Positions 10,735 to 22,880 of a stretch of DNA of 64,000 nucleotides are shown here, piece after piece. Position 1 is the first letter of the stretch. The number at the start of each line of letters is the position of its first letter. Under the pieces are notes generated by a model, which made no database searches, was not told the origin of the DNA, and saw nothing but the letters and a program-made list of their open reading frames with translations. The DNA comes from Psococerastis gibbosa (Eukaryota; Arthropoda; Insecta; Psocodea; Psocidae), in contig OZ020487.1 of assembly GCA_963971405.1 (NCBI GenBank), positions 24,475,371 through 24,539,370 of the forward strand, in the 5' to 3' direction. A program made the translations under genes and the position numbers.

Positions 10735-13293
10735 GTATATATTGTATTAAAAATGTATATATTGCTAAATATAGGTATACTATTCTCTCCATGAGGCGTA
10801 TTACCTAAGATGAACGTTCCTCCAAAAAGTCAACTCGGATAGTCCTGCTCCCATAAGTCCCTGGCAAGGAACTTCCGAGTGTGACAGGTGTGGTCAGAAA
10901 ACGTCTGATTGCCATATAAGTATATGAAAACACTGGCTGTACACATTAGACGAGTACAATACTCGTGTCATATTTTACATGGAATCACACAGAACACAGA
11001 TATGTACAGTATGACCCATTGCCTTAACAGGTTGATAACAGTCTTTTATTAATTACCATAAGTTAGTACAACACCTCGATGTAGCAAATCCCAATAGAGG
11101 TAGTAGAATTTCGAAAAGAAGTTTGCCTCTAAAGATATATTATATTTTACGGGGAGAGGAGTACGTTGTATTCCAAAAGAAAGATAGTTTTCCACAAATT
11201 CATCATCTGCTCTCGCATAAGGCTTCTTTTTGTATGAAGTTAATTAAAAATAAACCGAGGGACAGCAAATCTCTTGGCGGGAAGAGAAGCCTAATCTGCC
11301 GGGAAACCGATTTCTTATTTCCCAAGGGTCCCAAAGCCGCTTATCGATTTCCAGGTAAATCTTCTCCTCCTTCGCCAGCTTAGACTATCTAATTTTCTTC
11401 CTGTATATTTTGATTTTGATTTTCCTTCAGTTTCCTCGTCTTATAACTTATAAGGCCCATTCTTTGGCTTCATTTAATTTCTGGGTCTTTAAGGCTTCTT
11501 TTGTGTTGAAGCTTTAAACGTTTTGCTATGGGATAATTCTGTTTTTCTTTGGGTACTGTTTGGTTTAGCGATCGAATACGGTAATTCAATGATACTGTTG
11601 GGTTGTAGCGAGCATAAAATATGCATGTATGATGAAGGTAAAGCCGTTTCTCAGCTTACATTTTCTCCAGCTAGGGAGAATCAACTATACGGTACCGTAT
11701 CCCTGAAAACGTCATTTCGACTCAGGATGAAAGGATGTGCGAAGAATCAGCTCTTTTTAGAAAGAGCTAGCCTAACGAGTATTTTATAGCTCAGTGAAAG
11801 CTGATTTTGCCGTGTGTGTATGCACAATGCTTTGGCTGCAGAATAACCATAATAATAATAATCTTCTTCTTCGTCTTCTTCTTCTTCATCTTCTAATAAT
11901 AATAATGTATTTTGTTCTACTCACTACTGAGCCAAGCTATAGGCCTAGCGGAGTTACATTACGCTCAACTGGGAATATGAAGACCTGCTGCATATACCCT
12001 CCAAAAAGGCCAGCGTCGTCCAACCCGTGTTTAGTGACGTAAGCGAAGCGGCGAGCTGTGAGGCTGTGACATAATGTGAGGCGCGAAGCCCCAAGCTCCT
12101 TGTGGAGGTAAGGGAGGCTTCGCGAAGTGCGGCGGAAGCAGTTTCTCCATATCAGTAGGCTGCTGCAAGGATTTTAATCTCTGTAACATTACACAAGCGC
12201 ATCTTAAAAGTACAATTCAGTATAATATTGTATTTTTCAAATTAAAGATTGCCAGCGCTAATTTTAGTCAGTTTTCTTTAGAAATCATACATAGGCTAAG
12301 AATTTTAAATTTGTATTTTCATTCTCGATTTTTAATTAAATATAAATCACCCACAAGTCGTATTAATTTATAATTTTGAATACAGAACAATTTCTTCAAT
12401 TTTTTTCAGAAAATATAATTTGGTTGGGCCATTGACCTTCCTTTTCATTCACAAGTGCGATACTTCCCACAGGCCACAACCCCTATGTTATAAGCTACGA
12501 TGGATATACGCATAAACCAAATAGGCCTATGAGTTTAGGGGAAAAATTGTCAAACACAGAAGAGGCAAGTCTTTGGAGCTGTAAGGAGTACAATAGATTG
12601 AGGGACTAGTGGCTATATGATAACACATATGGAATTAAACAAGATTAGCTCACTGCGGTGGTAATACCTCGGATAACAAGCTTTGAATGGCAGCAACACA
12701 TAATGGAATTATGGCCTACTTAACTCCCCGTCTTGGGGTTTCTTTTACTATTGTGCAAGGCCTTTTATTACCCAAAACCCCGCTTAACACACCACCTTTT
12801 CACGCCTCATTTTTTCACCGTGACTCTGCCAGTAAACTAAGTTTGGATTCATCTGTCTTCCTATAGGCTAAGCCGGATATGACCTGCTGTTTAATGATTT
12901 TCTTTAATAATGCTCTAAATGTCTGTAATTTTTTACATTCTTTTATAATACTGACATACTATGGTGTATTTTTTTTAATTATTGGACGAGATGATGTATG
13001 GTATTGAATTACCATCATTGTAATTTAAAGAAAAATTACTGTCGGGAAAATTCCGAATATAAAAATTTTCTTTCTATAGTATGTATATGTCTATATTATC
13101 AGTAAGGCAGTCTAAAAATTAAATTAATTACATTTAGTAAAAAAATTGAAATTACTTGAATAGAAAATTAAAAGCGTAGGTTTTGTGTTCAAACCAGAGT
13201 CCAGAGGACCTGGAGAACTATGTATTGTAAGTCTAGTACGATAGATATGTACTATTTCCTCTTGACATCGATTTGAAGAATGGTGGATATGTA
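10735..13293. other. Long stretch without a supported gene
   Basis: Includes a CTTCTT/AATAAT microsatellite at 11847-11906 and a GC-richer patch of GGCGCGAAGC-type words at 12050-12140. The 82-88-aa frames at 11123-12042 show no known domain. Confidence 0.5.
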
Positions 13294-13301
13294 CAATATA
13301 T

Positions 13302-13772
13302 CAAGCCCGTAGCCAGGATTTTTTTTCGGGGGTGGCTGCGGCAACTGTGATCCTATCCAGTGTAAAAAAATTTTTTCTTGAGAATTCAATTGTATCTAGT
13401 GTATTCTTTTGTATATGATAGCATATGCACACCAAACGTCAATTTATAGGCGGAATTAGCTTTGGTGCGACCATTGGCACACAATATTTTGGGGATATGC
13501 GGACTAAATCGTAATGTTACCATAACGACGGTTTACATCGCATAGAAATAATATTGCATTTTAACCCAAAGGGAGGGTCCGGGGGTCTCCCCCGGGGGAA
13601 AAAAAATCCACCTATAAGTGCTAAACAGTGGGGTTTTACAGCAGCAAAGCTTACAAAGGAATGCATATTCATTTTGCTACAAACATGGGGCCCCGGAGGA
13701 ATGAAATTTTTTTCTAAAAAAGTTTGGGGGGGGGGCTGCAGCCCAATAAGCCCCACCTTGCCTACGGCCTTG
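13302..13772. mobile_element. hAT-type MITE with perfect TSD
   Basis: Ends CAAGCCCGTAGCCAGG and CTTGCCTACGGCCTTG; the perfect 8-bp duplication CAATATAT lies at 13294-13301 and 13773-13780. The frames at 13517-13811 on either strand are internal noise, not genes. Confidence 0.92.
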
Positions 13773-13780
13773 CAATATAT

Positions 13781-15059
13781 GTATTGGATTGTACTAGAAC
13801 TTGTAACTTAATCAGATATATGGTTGAATTGCTTTCAAAAGAGAATAATAAAGCAGTTATGGTTAATGCAAGCGAATAGATCCGGGATTTTACTCCATTA
13901 TTATATTATTAAAATATGTAAAATATACAATATATTTATCATTAGTTATTGACCAAAATTACTTGAAATAGTCCCAACAATGACCAACTGAAATAATTAA
14001 AATATAAACATAACTGATGATGAGACAACGCTCAACTTATCGAGATAAGAGAGTGCCTACAATAATATAGTCTTCTTTCCACCCCAACTCTATATTGTAC
14101 AAATCTCTTTTAGTGACCATTTAAAAAGGTAACTCAAGTGTTGAAATGTTTATTTACGGGGATTTGGCGCACAGGGGTACTTCCTGTAATAGTAGCTTTG
14201 TATTTTTACACAAATGCCCGTTCCGTTGGTAGTTTCCCTTATTTAAATGATTTGTTTTCCTTTCTCGCTTTTAGAAGGAATGTTTCCTTCGATAATGTGA
14301 CCTGTCTGGGTTGGGGTCAAACCCAATCATCTTCTTTTAGGTTTTTTTTTTGGTCTTGGTTTGCATTTTTGTCTGTATTTACTGTCTGCAAACTCTCACT
14401 TTGTAATGGAGATTCTTCAACTAAGCTGTTAACGTGGATATTTAGAGTTTACAACAAGGCACACCATGACCAGTGAAGTTCTTCTAAATAGCCTACAAAA
14501 TGCTTATATAATAGTTTGGGGAAGTGGCTCTATTTTGGGTTTGGGTTTCATCGGATCAGGAAATTATATTGGAAAGCATAAAATATATATTGCAATTAAA
14601 TTATATGATCAATCGAGCACCCTATTATAATAGGCTAATTAAGTCATTTCTTCAATCACCATAAATTTAATTGTTTTTAAGCCAATATAAAAAAATTTGT
14701 TAAATTTTGTTTCTATTTCTAGACAAGTTGTACATCAAAAAATATAATTACTTGAAGAGGATAAGGCAACCCCAAACCTCTTGGGGGCACATTCATCATT
14801 TTATCATATGCATCAATTATAGAAAAGCAGAAATGCTGATAACCTATCTACGTTCAAATTCAAAAATAAAAAAATGTCAGATAGAATTCTTCTCACGTAG
14901 ACTAACAATAAAAAAAGAGAACTTTCAGAGAGAAAGAGAGAAAAAAAGGAGTTAAAAATATTTTGAAAACAGTTAAAACTGCTGACATACAATACTATAG
15001 GAGTGGAAATTTACTTTATTGCCAAGGTGAGAAGGTTTGGCCCGGGGTTCGTCAGCGAC
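13781..15059. other. No gene supported
   Basis: AT-rich. The 112-aa frame at 14138-14476 is hydrophobic and aromatic-rich but has no recognisable motif and no sign of neighbouring exons; treated as chance. Confidence 0.45.
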
Positions 15060-15170
15060 CATTGTCATTGCTGAAACCGGAAGTGATAAATGGAAACTCT
15101 TGAAATCGTCTTGCGGCCGCCATGTTTCTAGCATACCCTCTCTTTTCCTCCCATTTCGCGCCCCATCGCT
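15060..15170 (+). promoter_or_regulatory. CpG-containing promoter-like cluster
   Basis: ACCGGAAGTGAT (ETS-like, 15077), GCGGCCGCCATGTTT (YY1-like, 15112) and TTTCGCGCCCC (E2F-like, 15154) within about 100 bp of otherwise AT-rich DNA. No transcript structure follows that I can recognise. Confidence 0.25.
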
Positions 15171-15452
15171 TTCTCTGTGTCCCCCTCCCCACTCTCATCT
15201 CTAACTCACGTCCATTGGGAGTTTGTCTAGATTCAATGTAACTTGTATCTCTTGTTCTTAAACCACATTCCCGTATTCTCCTGTTTTTTCGTCTGAAACT
15301 TTCGAAATGCTGAATGCTGCTTTACGACTAATCACCAGGGCTAGGTCCGAGGTTGTAGTTAATAATGAATACCTAATTGTTTTTTCGATCTTGTGCGCAT
15401 GGTACATAGCACTGCAGTGCAGTATCCAGTGCCACTATACTATGTCTGGCGG

Positions 15453-15926
15453 CAGTCCCGGGTTTGGCCCTGTGGGGGCCCGAGTGTCAAGTAGTTTGAA
15501 TTTAGGCGCTTCGAGTAGAAGCGGCCATTTTGTTTTATGTAATAAATTGAACATGGAAACTTCAAGATAGTATTATTATTTCAAGAACCTAAATTAAATA
15601 AATACAACGCAACAAAAAACTTGACATGGCGCTGCGGACAGGATTGTGTGGGGGCCTTTTTCGGGCAGAAAAGACTTATACCCTTACACGAATATTCCGC
15701 TATAAATTATAAAATAGAGACTCAGGATGCAAAATAGAGTAGAGTAAGGCGATTAAACATTAATGCCACGGCAAGTTCCAATTTCCCACCATATTCTTTC
15801 CAGTTTGTTGTTTTGATTCTTTTTAATTTATTATAATTTTATACTTTGCGGCTTCTGCTGGGGCCCTATTTTTGTGGGGGCCCTGGAGCCATGGCTCTCC
15901 TGGCCCCATAACCAAACCCGGTACTG
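15453..15926. mobile_element. Probable hAT-type element
   Basis: Ends CAGTCCCGGGTTTGG and CCAAACCCGGTACTG are inverted; flanks TCTGGCGG and ACTGGCTG match 6 of 8. The interior has GGGGGCCC blocks at both ends. Confidence 0.6.
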
Positions 15927-16365
15927 ACTGGCTGCATCCATTGAGACTGACTTGGTTTCTAGGCCCCCACTCTTTTATAACCGGTTTCAGCGAGGCAGTG
16001 GGCCGAAAAATGTGATATAACTTTCATGTTACAACTTTATGCTATCAAATACAGTATGTAGTTACATTGTACAGCCGTTACAGTACTTAACTTACTTTGA
16101 TAATTGCAGCCATCCTGAGCAAATACATTTAATAATAAATAAATAAATAATTAATAATGAGGATAAGCTTAATCCTTAATCGACCACTGCTGCTGATTTA
16201 TCTCTATAGGCTTGGTTATTGATGAATATTCTTAAATAAGTAAATAACTGTATGATATCTTCAATTTAAAAAACGCAAGACACCTACTAGGGTCCATGTA
16301 ATCCCATGAACTGATATACAGAATCCTCTATTTCATATTTGGAGTTTTGTCAGTTATAGCCAGTC

Positions 16366-16655
16366 CAGGGGCGTAAAGTTGGGGGGGGGGGCACGTTGGA
16401 CCGTGCCCCCCCCCAACTTTACGCCCCTGAGTAATGCAAGACGTGGTTCATGTCTCGTTGTCTCCCCACTCTCCCCGGGCCCCTTTGCAGCAATATGAAC
16501 ACAAGCACTCCTTTGTTAGCTTTGTAACATCTATAGCTATACTTTACTACTATTAAAATGCGTAAAACTCTACTATTTTGCACTTGTACCTTCAATTTTT
16601 CCTTATCCTGCCTGATAACCTCATATGGTATGCTTAGTTTTGCCCCCGCCATCAT
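16366..16655. mobile_element. Truncated hAT-type fragment with terminal hairpin
   Basis: CAGGGGCGTAAAGTTGGGG (16366) pairs with CCCCAACTTTACGCCCCTG (to 16429). The rest to about 16655 matches the interior of the element at 34651-34973 (GACGTGGTTCAT, GCCCCCGCCATCATTC) but lacks its right terminus. No TSD. Confidence 0.6.
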
Positions 16656-18693
16656 TCATTCAGGTACGGCGGAAAATAAATGTATTAAATGACATGGCGT
16701 ATAATGTGAGACAAACCAATTGATTGATTGATTGTCTTCAAGATTTCGTTCTCAGAAGTCAGGACCATCTATAGGCTGAGTTTACCCTTCTGAGAGAGGA
16801 TAAGAAAAAGTATCTACATGCAGTATTATTATATACATACAGTATATGTATTATGGTATATTATTATATAATAGTTATAGTCCAACACTGTATACAGTGA
16901 ACCCAAAATATTAAAATTCTAGAGAGACATGGTCAGTAATTACAACTTTTGCAACACTTACACCGCTGACGATAAAAGTATCACATAGCACACGTTTTCG
17001 GAATAAATCCGCAGGTAAAAGCCTCTAACAACAGGGTTCGAAATCCGATAGCTTTTTTGAAAAAAAGGGACTAAATGAACCGGGAGAAAAAGTATTGTAG
17101 GAGCTACGTTTCGAATAGAAAGCAGGCTCATTACGAGTAGAGTTGCAGCAGTCGAGAATACAAAAACTTTTTCCTTTTTTAACTGCATTAAACTTTTTGC
17201 ATCAGGTACCGGCATATATCATTCCTTTCAACGAATTGCTGTCCGTTCACAGAAATGTCTGTGGGCATACAGAAGGGAATATATTTTATGCATCATGATT
17301 TACAGAGCAAACTATGGGAACAAAGTAATGCTAAGGTACTGATATATATATATATTGAACCATCTCTAATTCGAGCAAAAAATAAAAAATCCCCCTCAGC
17401 AGCCACATCGACATTAGCATCTTCGTACAGTATGTTTTCTTTCTCCCTTTCCTATTTAAGCGATACCAACTTGCAACTATGTTATCAACGACACAGTTCT
17501 AAAAGAACACAGAATATCAAATATTATAATAGCTGCAAAATTGTTCACCTGTAAACTAAAAATATAAATATATTGTATATATGTATATATAAATGTATAC
17601 ATAAATGCCTGCAACTGGTTGGCTTACACAAAAACAAAATAAAATGAAGTCAATTTTGAGGATGCTTTTTTATAAGTGGCGCCGACTCGCCGAATAGAAT
17701 TATCTTAATCATACGTATCTACAGCATATAAATCGAACCAATACACAGACGCACGTGTAGAGACTTTTAGGACACCCCATTAAGACAGACCGGTTATTAC
17801 GAGTTCCTGCTGTACAATATTATCTCCAATGCACATTAATTAAAATCGTCATAAACCAAAAGCTTGGAGAAATGCGCAGTTGTGTTAAAAAGAGCTGAGG
17901 TAGAAATATGACGGGAAGGAGAGTGATTAGTCCCTCCACAAGTAAAAGAGCTTTTGCAGTTCAAAGTTTTCCCATCTGTAGACAAATCTTTGAAACCCAT
18001 TTCAGCGATGTTTCCTTTCAAATGGAGCAGAAATTATTTAATTTGTGTCTTTCATTCTCACAACCGCATCTTGAATGTTCTGCAGGTTTAAAATTTAAGA
18101 GCTTCATTTATCATATTTCGTTTCCTTTATTGTCTTCATTTTGAGCAAATCATTCTGCGGTTTATTTTAACGCAATGTTTCAATTAATTTATACGGTATT
18201 TTAAAATAAATAAGAATATCTACTAATTAGGGTCATAGAAAATATATAGGTTCCTCGAATGATACTATGATACTCTTTGGATAAATTATACATAATTTAC
18301 GTCATAGACACATTTATTTTTATATATATTAATTTCATATTGTGTTACGGAATGTCTAAGTAACTAAGTTACATATAAAATATACACGTAATTATGCAAG
18401 ACTGGAATCATTCATTAATATTAGTGGCACAAAATAACATGCCCATTATTGAATTAACTACTTATATAATCTAAAGTTTGTCACATTATTCTCTCGAACT
18501 ACTGAAGAACTCCAATAATTATTAGAATCCCTTTCAGCGCTTCTGAGCGGATGTGTGACTTGGTTGCCAGAAAATGAACGAAGACTGTCGAATTGCTAAC
18601 TTTGGCCGTGATGTTCAGTTAACCGGAAGTCTTAACTTTCTTTTATTTTCAGTAGTACGGCTTTTGATAATAATATAATGTTTATTACGAACC
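16656..18693. other. No gene supported
   Basis: AT-rich with TATA microsatellites (17341-17354, 17564-17602). Short frames only. Confidence 0.5.
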
Positions 18694-18701
18694 ACCTAAA
18701 T

Positions 18702-19268
18702 CAGCCATCCCCAAAGTAATGGCACTTAATGGCCCGCGGCTCTTTTTGGTGAGACCCTCGGCCTATACCTAACAAAAAATTAAAAATTCTGCGAATAGCC
18801 TGCCTCGAGGAAAATCCTAATATTGGAGCAATTGTTGAAGAAAACATCAAACAGTTTCATGGCTCTCATTAAATTAAAATACACTTAGTCAATTTTCATG
18901 CTTTTTCAATTTTACACCTGGGCCCGGGGTTAAGTCAGGGACGAATTTGGCTTTTGCGCGGATATAGGCACTGCCCTTGTCGCGGACATTAATAATTATT
19001 GTTGGTATAGGAGGGAGGGGGGGGGGGGGTGTGTTCACTAATAAACACTTATAAAACAACTATTTTTTTTTAAATGTTTGTAATAAAAATAACCTACTTT
19101 CTTACCCTTAACTAAATTGTTATACATAATTATTTTCATTTTTTTTGTACATAATATGCACACAAAAGTCCTAGGCATTTGCCTCAGTTGCCTACTGGTA
19201 AATCCGCCACTGGGTTAAGTACCTGCCCCTCGGAGCGGCTCTCGAGGGAAAACATTTGGGGACCACTG
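18702..19268. mobile_element. Outer hAT element (TCCCCAAA-type ends)
   Basis: Ends CAGCCATCCCCAAAG and ATTTGGGGACCACTG; flanks ACCTAAAT (18694-18701) and TCCTAAAT (19269-19276) match 7 of 8. The NGGTCCCCAAA end and adjacent GGCCCGCGGCTC are classic for Charlie/Tip100-like hAT MITEs. Interrupted by a second hAT at 18936-19212. Confidence 0.82.
18936..19212. mobile_element. Inner hAT MITE nested in another hAT
   Basis: Ends CAGGGACGAATTTGGC and AAATCCGCCACTG; perfect 8-bp TSD GGTTAAGT at 18928-18935 and 19213-19220. It is younger than the element it sits in. Confidence 0.87.
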
Positions 19269-19872
19269 TCCTAAATGAATGGCACTGCTTAAGTGTCAAT
19301 TGTCGATTTTTCCAAAATGAGTTTTTACATTATATGGGGCGGAGTCGGATGTCTGTACTCGAAAAATTTATGATTATCTACCCAAACGTAAGTTTTGAAG
19401 GGTTTACAATCAACCCTTTGACTATGGAGCAAAGGGGCCTGTCAGGAGAAGCAAAATATTTGTGCTGGACTGTGTAGGACTCAATGAAATTTCAATTCTG
19501 TACCCTTTGACGAGCCCCCGCCCATACAGCATATGATGACAATGACGTTATTGTGTCCAGTTGTGACATTTGTCCCTTTCATCACAGAGCATTACAATGT
19601 TTTTCGGGTCTATTTTTTTTATAAGAGTAATACTTAACACATTGCTCTTTATCCCCCTTTGATATTAGTAAAAGTAAAGTAAAGTAAATTATATTAAACC
19701 AGTAAGACTACAAATTGTCAAAAAAACACATTCCACACCACATATATGTATAAGCAATACATGTGCACGTGGGGGAACCAGGCCTTTGGATCACATCACA
19801 ATAAGTTCTTTTACATACTTACTTATATAGTAATTTAGTACTTATATTAATTTTTTATTTAGGTATACCGAT

Positions 19873-22833
19873 TTATTCATTTAATAGTGATTTAAGAAAT
19901 GTTATTTCCGAATTATTGAGCCAGTTCTTTGTTGATGGTAAAAAATCTTTTTTTCTTAGTAAATCTGTAATATGAGTGGGGAGAGCATTTATAATTTTCG
20001 TTGACAAGAAAACAGGCGAGAAAGTCGTGCGGCTTTTGGTGATGTTTGGGAAATAACTAATGTTCTGTACTGATCTTGTGTTGTAATATTTAACGGAGGC
20101 TGGTGGTAGGCAAATTTTATTATTGTGGACCAATTTTAACATTTCCCAGGTGTAGGTATGGTAAACTGACGGAATTTGTAATTGATTATATAAGGGTTGG
20201 GCATGTTCTCTTCTGCTTTTATTTAACATTACTCGTAGGATAATGTTCAGGGATATATTTACTTTATTAATAAGTGATCCAAAGGTCCCTCCCCACGCAC
20301 ATATGCCGTAGTTTACAATTGGCTGAGTGATGGCGAAAAATATCATACGTAGTAGATGAACATTCAGAACATTTCTCAATCGTCTAAAAATGTATATCGT
20401 TCTTCTAAGTCGCATAGACATTTGTCTTACATGTTCGGACCATGTTATATGTTGGTCAATTAACATTCCTAAATATTTTACTGATTTTACTCTAGTAATA
20501 GACGAACAGTTACATTCTACCCCTAAACAGTCAGGCTCGTGTATCTGTATGACTCTATCAGTTGAAGGCTGCCTCGTTTTAGTGTAGCTGAAACATACGA
20601 AATTTGTCTTCTCAACATTGAGCACTAATTTGTTATATGACAGCCATTTATTAATTATATTTAAGTCATGATTTGCGTTAAAGAAAGATTCATTCCATGT
20701 TTTTCCAGTACAAAAAATTACAGTATCATCAGCATAGCAAAATAATTGCCCTAGCAAAGGTAAATATTTAAGGCTATTTATATATAGTATAAAAAGAATT
20801 GGGCCAAGCACTGTTCCTTGCGGGACTCCACAACATACTTTTTCATAACCGCTAATAACTTCTCCAATCCGTACACACTGATACCTGTCATCTAAATAGC
20901 TTTCAAAAAGCTTAAGTACTGTTCCAGATATTCCAAATTCATTTTTAAGTTTTTTCAATAGGATATTGTGGTTAACCACATCGAAAGCCTTTTGAAGGTC
21001 TAAGAAGATAGCAATTGGGTTCTTTTCACTTTCAAGACCGGAGTAGATCGCATTAGTTAGTTTTAAGATTGGATCAGTAGTTGAGAGTTTTGATCTAAAG
21101 CCGTATTGTTGTGCCATTAATTGAGGTTCAACCCAAAACAATAATCGAATTTTAACTAATTTTTCAATAATTTTAGCGAGATTAGAGGTTAACGATATAG
21201 GTCTGTAGTTCGTAACTTGCTCCTTATCACCTTTCTTGTGAATAGGAACAATAACCGCAATTTTTAATACATCAGGGAATTTACCAGTGATTAAAATTAA
21301 GTTGGCGATATGAGTGATAGGTACTTTAATATACTCAGAGAATTTCTTAAGTATTTTTGTGGATATTCCATCTAGACCCGGCGAAGCACAGTTTTTCAAA
21401 CTCATTATCACTTGCTGTACCTCATTCACATCAAATATTTCGAAACTGTTTATGCTTTGTATTCTAGGATTTATTTCTTCATAATATACAGGGTTATTAT
21501 TTGTGAGTTGATTCAGTCTAGTACCAACTGATGCAAAAAATTGATTGAAATAGTTCGCCATTTCTAAAGGGTTACTTTGTGTGATAATATTGTTGCCTTC
21601 TGTTCGAATCTTCTGAATATCCTTTTGCGATTTAGATTTGCCAGATATTTCATTAACTTGCCTCCATGTTTTTGCAGAATCCTTACCAACTGAGATAAAT
21701 TTATTTTTATAGTAACATATTTTCGCTTTTTTAAGCATTTTTGATAAAATTTTCCTATAATTTTTGGCGAAATTGATCAAATTAATGTTTTCAGGCTCAT
21801 TTTTGGATTTTTTGAAGAGTTTATCTCTTTTCCGAATTGAGATCATGAGACCCTGTGTAATCCAAGGTTTAAGTTTTAGATTTTTATGTTTAACGATTTT
21901 TTCCCGTGTGCACTCACTGATATACTTTTTCATAATTTCAATAAAATTTCTACTAGCCACCACGGGATCCGTCTGGCATAGAATCGAGTCCCATCTCTCA
22001 GAGGTTAAAAGATAGTCAGCTAGAGAATAATCAACAAAGGTGTAAGTTTTACGCTTATTTTCCGGCTCAATTTTGTTTAGTATACCATCAACTCTGAGGC
22101 AAGTGCCAAAGTGATCGGTAATGAAAGTTTTAACCACGGCTCCAGTAAAACAATAATCCATTCTGCAAAAAATGTGATCTAAACATGATTTACTGGTCCC
22201 TACAACTCGAGTATGACTATTGACGCTGGAGATGTAGCCGTGACTTTCCAACATGTCAACATAACAAGAGGTGTAAATATTTTTGGAATGGTCAAGAATG
22301 TCAAAATTCATATCACCAATAATGATAGATGATGTTTCAGATTTAATGTTCTTTAAATAATTATTTAAATCTTCAACAAAGATGATTTCATTACATGACG
22401 GTAAGCGATAAACAGCGAGGATATCAAAAGGCTGTGGGCCAATTGAGAAACTAATCTTTGCAGCATCACATTCTCTAATATTGGTTAGGGTATAGTATTG
22501 TACATTTAAATTTGTACGACAAAAAATAATCAAACCACCATTTTTATTAATCTTGGTTGTACAATAGTGGGTTTGATAGCCAGGAATTTGGTACACACTA
22601 CCATCATGTGGTGAAAGGTGAGCTTCAGTTAATATGATAACATCAAAGACAGGACTAGAACTTAATGAGTTTAGATAAACTAAAAATTCGTCAAAATTGG
22701 CATTTACGCTTCTTATGTTTAGATGGAAAATGAGCAGAGAGCTAGGTAGATCATTCCAATCAAATTGGTTACAACCATCAAATTCAACTGTTTCATTAAA
22801 ATGAGAGTCTATATCATTTAGGAAATTATCCAT
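19873..22833 (-). CDS. LINE ORF2: APE endonuclease and reverse transcriptase
   Basis: 986 aa, uninterrupted. N-terminal EEP/APE-type endonuclease: LNIRS at 38-42, E70 in TEAHLS, GDMNFD at 173-178, LDHIF at 218-222, TDH at 239-241. The reverse transcriptase follows from about 525: LDLQKAFDVVNH at 611-622, GVPQGTVLGP at 669-678, YADDT at 700-704. C-terminal domain to the end. It nicks target DNA and copies the element RNA (target-primed reverse transcription). The AFDVVNH form points to the CR1/L2 side of the CR1-Jockey group. All expected catalytic residues are intact, so this may be an active or recently active copy. Confidence 0.93.
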   Translation of the reverse strand: MDNFLNDIDSHFNETVEFDGCNQFDWNDLPSSLLIFHLNIRSVNANFDEFLVYLNSLSSSPVFDVIILTEAHLSPHDGSVYQIPGYQTHYCTTKINKNGGLIIFCRTNLNVQYYTLTNIRECDAAKISFSIGPQPFDILAVYRLPSCNEIIFVEDLNNYLKNIKSETSSIIIGDMNFDILDHSKNIYTSCYVDMLESHGYISSVNSHTRVVGTSKSCLDHIFCRMDYCFTGAVVKTFITDHFGTCLRVDGILNKIEPENKRKTYTFVDYSLADYLLTSERWDSILCQTDPVVASRNFIEIMKKYISECTREKIVKHKNLKLKPWITQGLMISIRKRDKLFKKSKNEPENINLINFAKNYRKILSKMLKKAKICYYKNKFISVGKDSAKTWRQVNEISGKSKSQKDIQKIRTEGNNIITQSNPLEMANYFNQFFASVGTRLNQLTNNNPVYYEEINPRIQSINSFEIFDVNEVQQVIMSLKNCASPGLDGISTKILKKFSEYIKVPITHIANLILITGKFPDVLKIAVIVPIHKKGDKEQVTNYRPISLTSNLAKIIEKLVKIRLLFWVEPQLMAQQYGFRSKLSTTDPILKLTNAIYSGLESEKNPIAIFLDLQKAFDVVNHNILLKKLKNEFGISGTVLKLFESYLDDRYQCVRIGEVISGYEKVCCGVPQGTVLGPILFILYINSLKYLPLLGQLFCYADDTVIFCTGKTWNESFFNANHDLNIINKWLSYNKLVLNVEKTNFVCFSYTKTRQPSTDRVIQIHEPDCLGVECNCSSITRVKSVKYLGMLIDQHITWSEHVRQMSMRLRRTIYIFRRLRNVLNVHLLRMIFFAITQPIVNYGICAWGGTFGSLINKVNISLNIILRVMLNKSRREHAQPLYNQLQIPSVYHTYTWEMLKLVHNNKICLPPASVKYYNTRSVQNISYFPNITKSRTTFSPVFLSTKIINALPTHITDLLRKKDFLPSTKNWLNNSEITFLKSLLNE

Positions 22834-22880
22834 ACAAATATAAATATAAAATTTAAGAACTTATGAACTTAAAACTATAA

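Noticed and set aside
14138..14476. 112-aa hydrophobic frame as a small membrane protein
   Set aside because: No start context, homology or neighbouring exon evidence; the surrounding DNA is AT-rich and non-coding in character.
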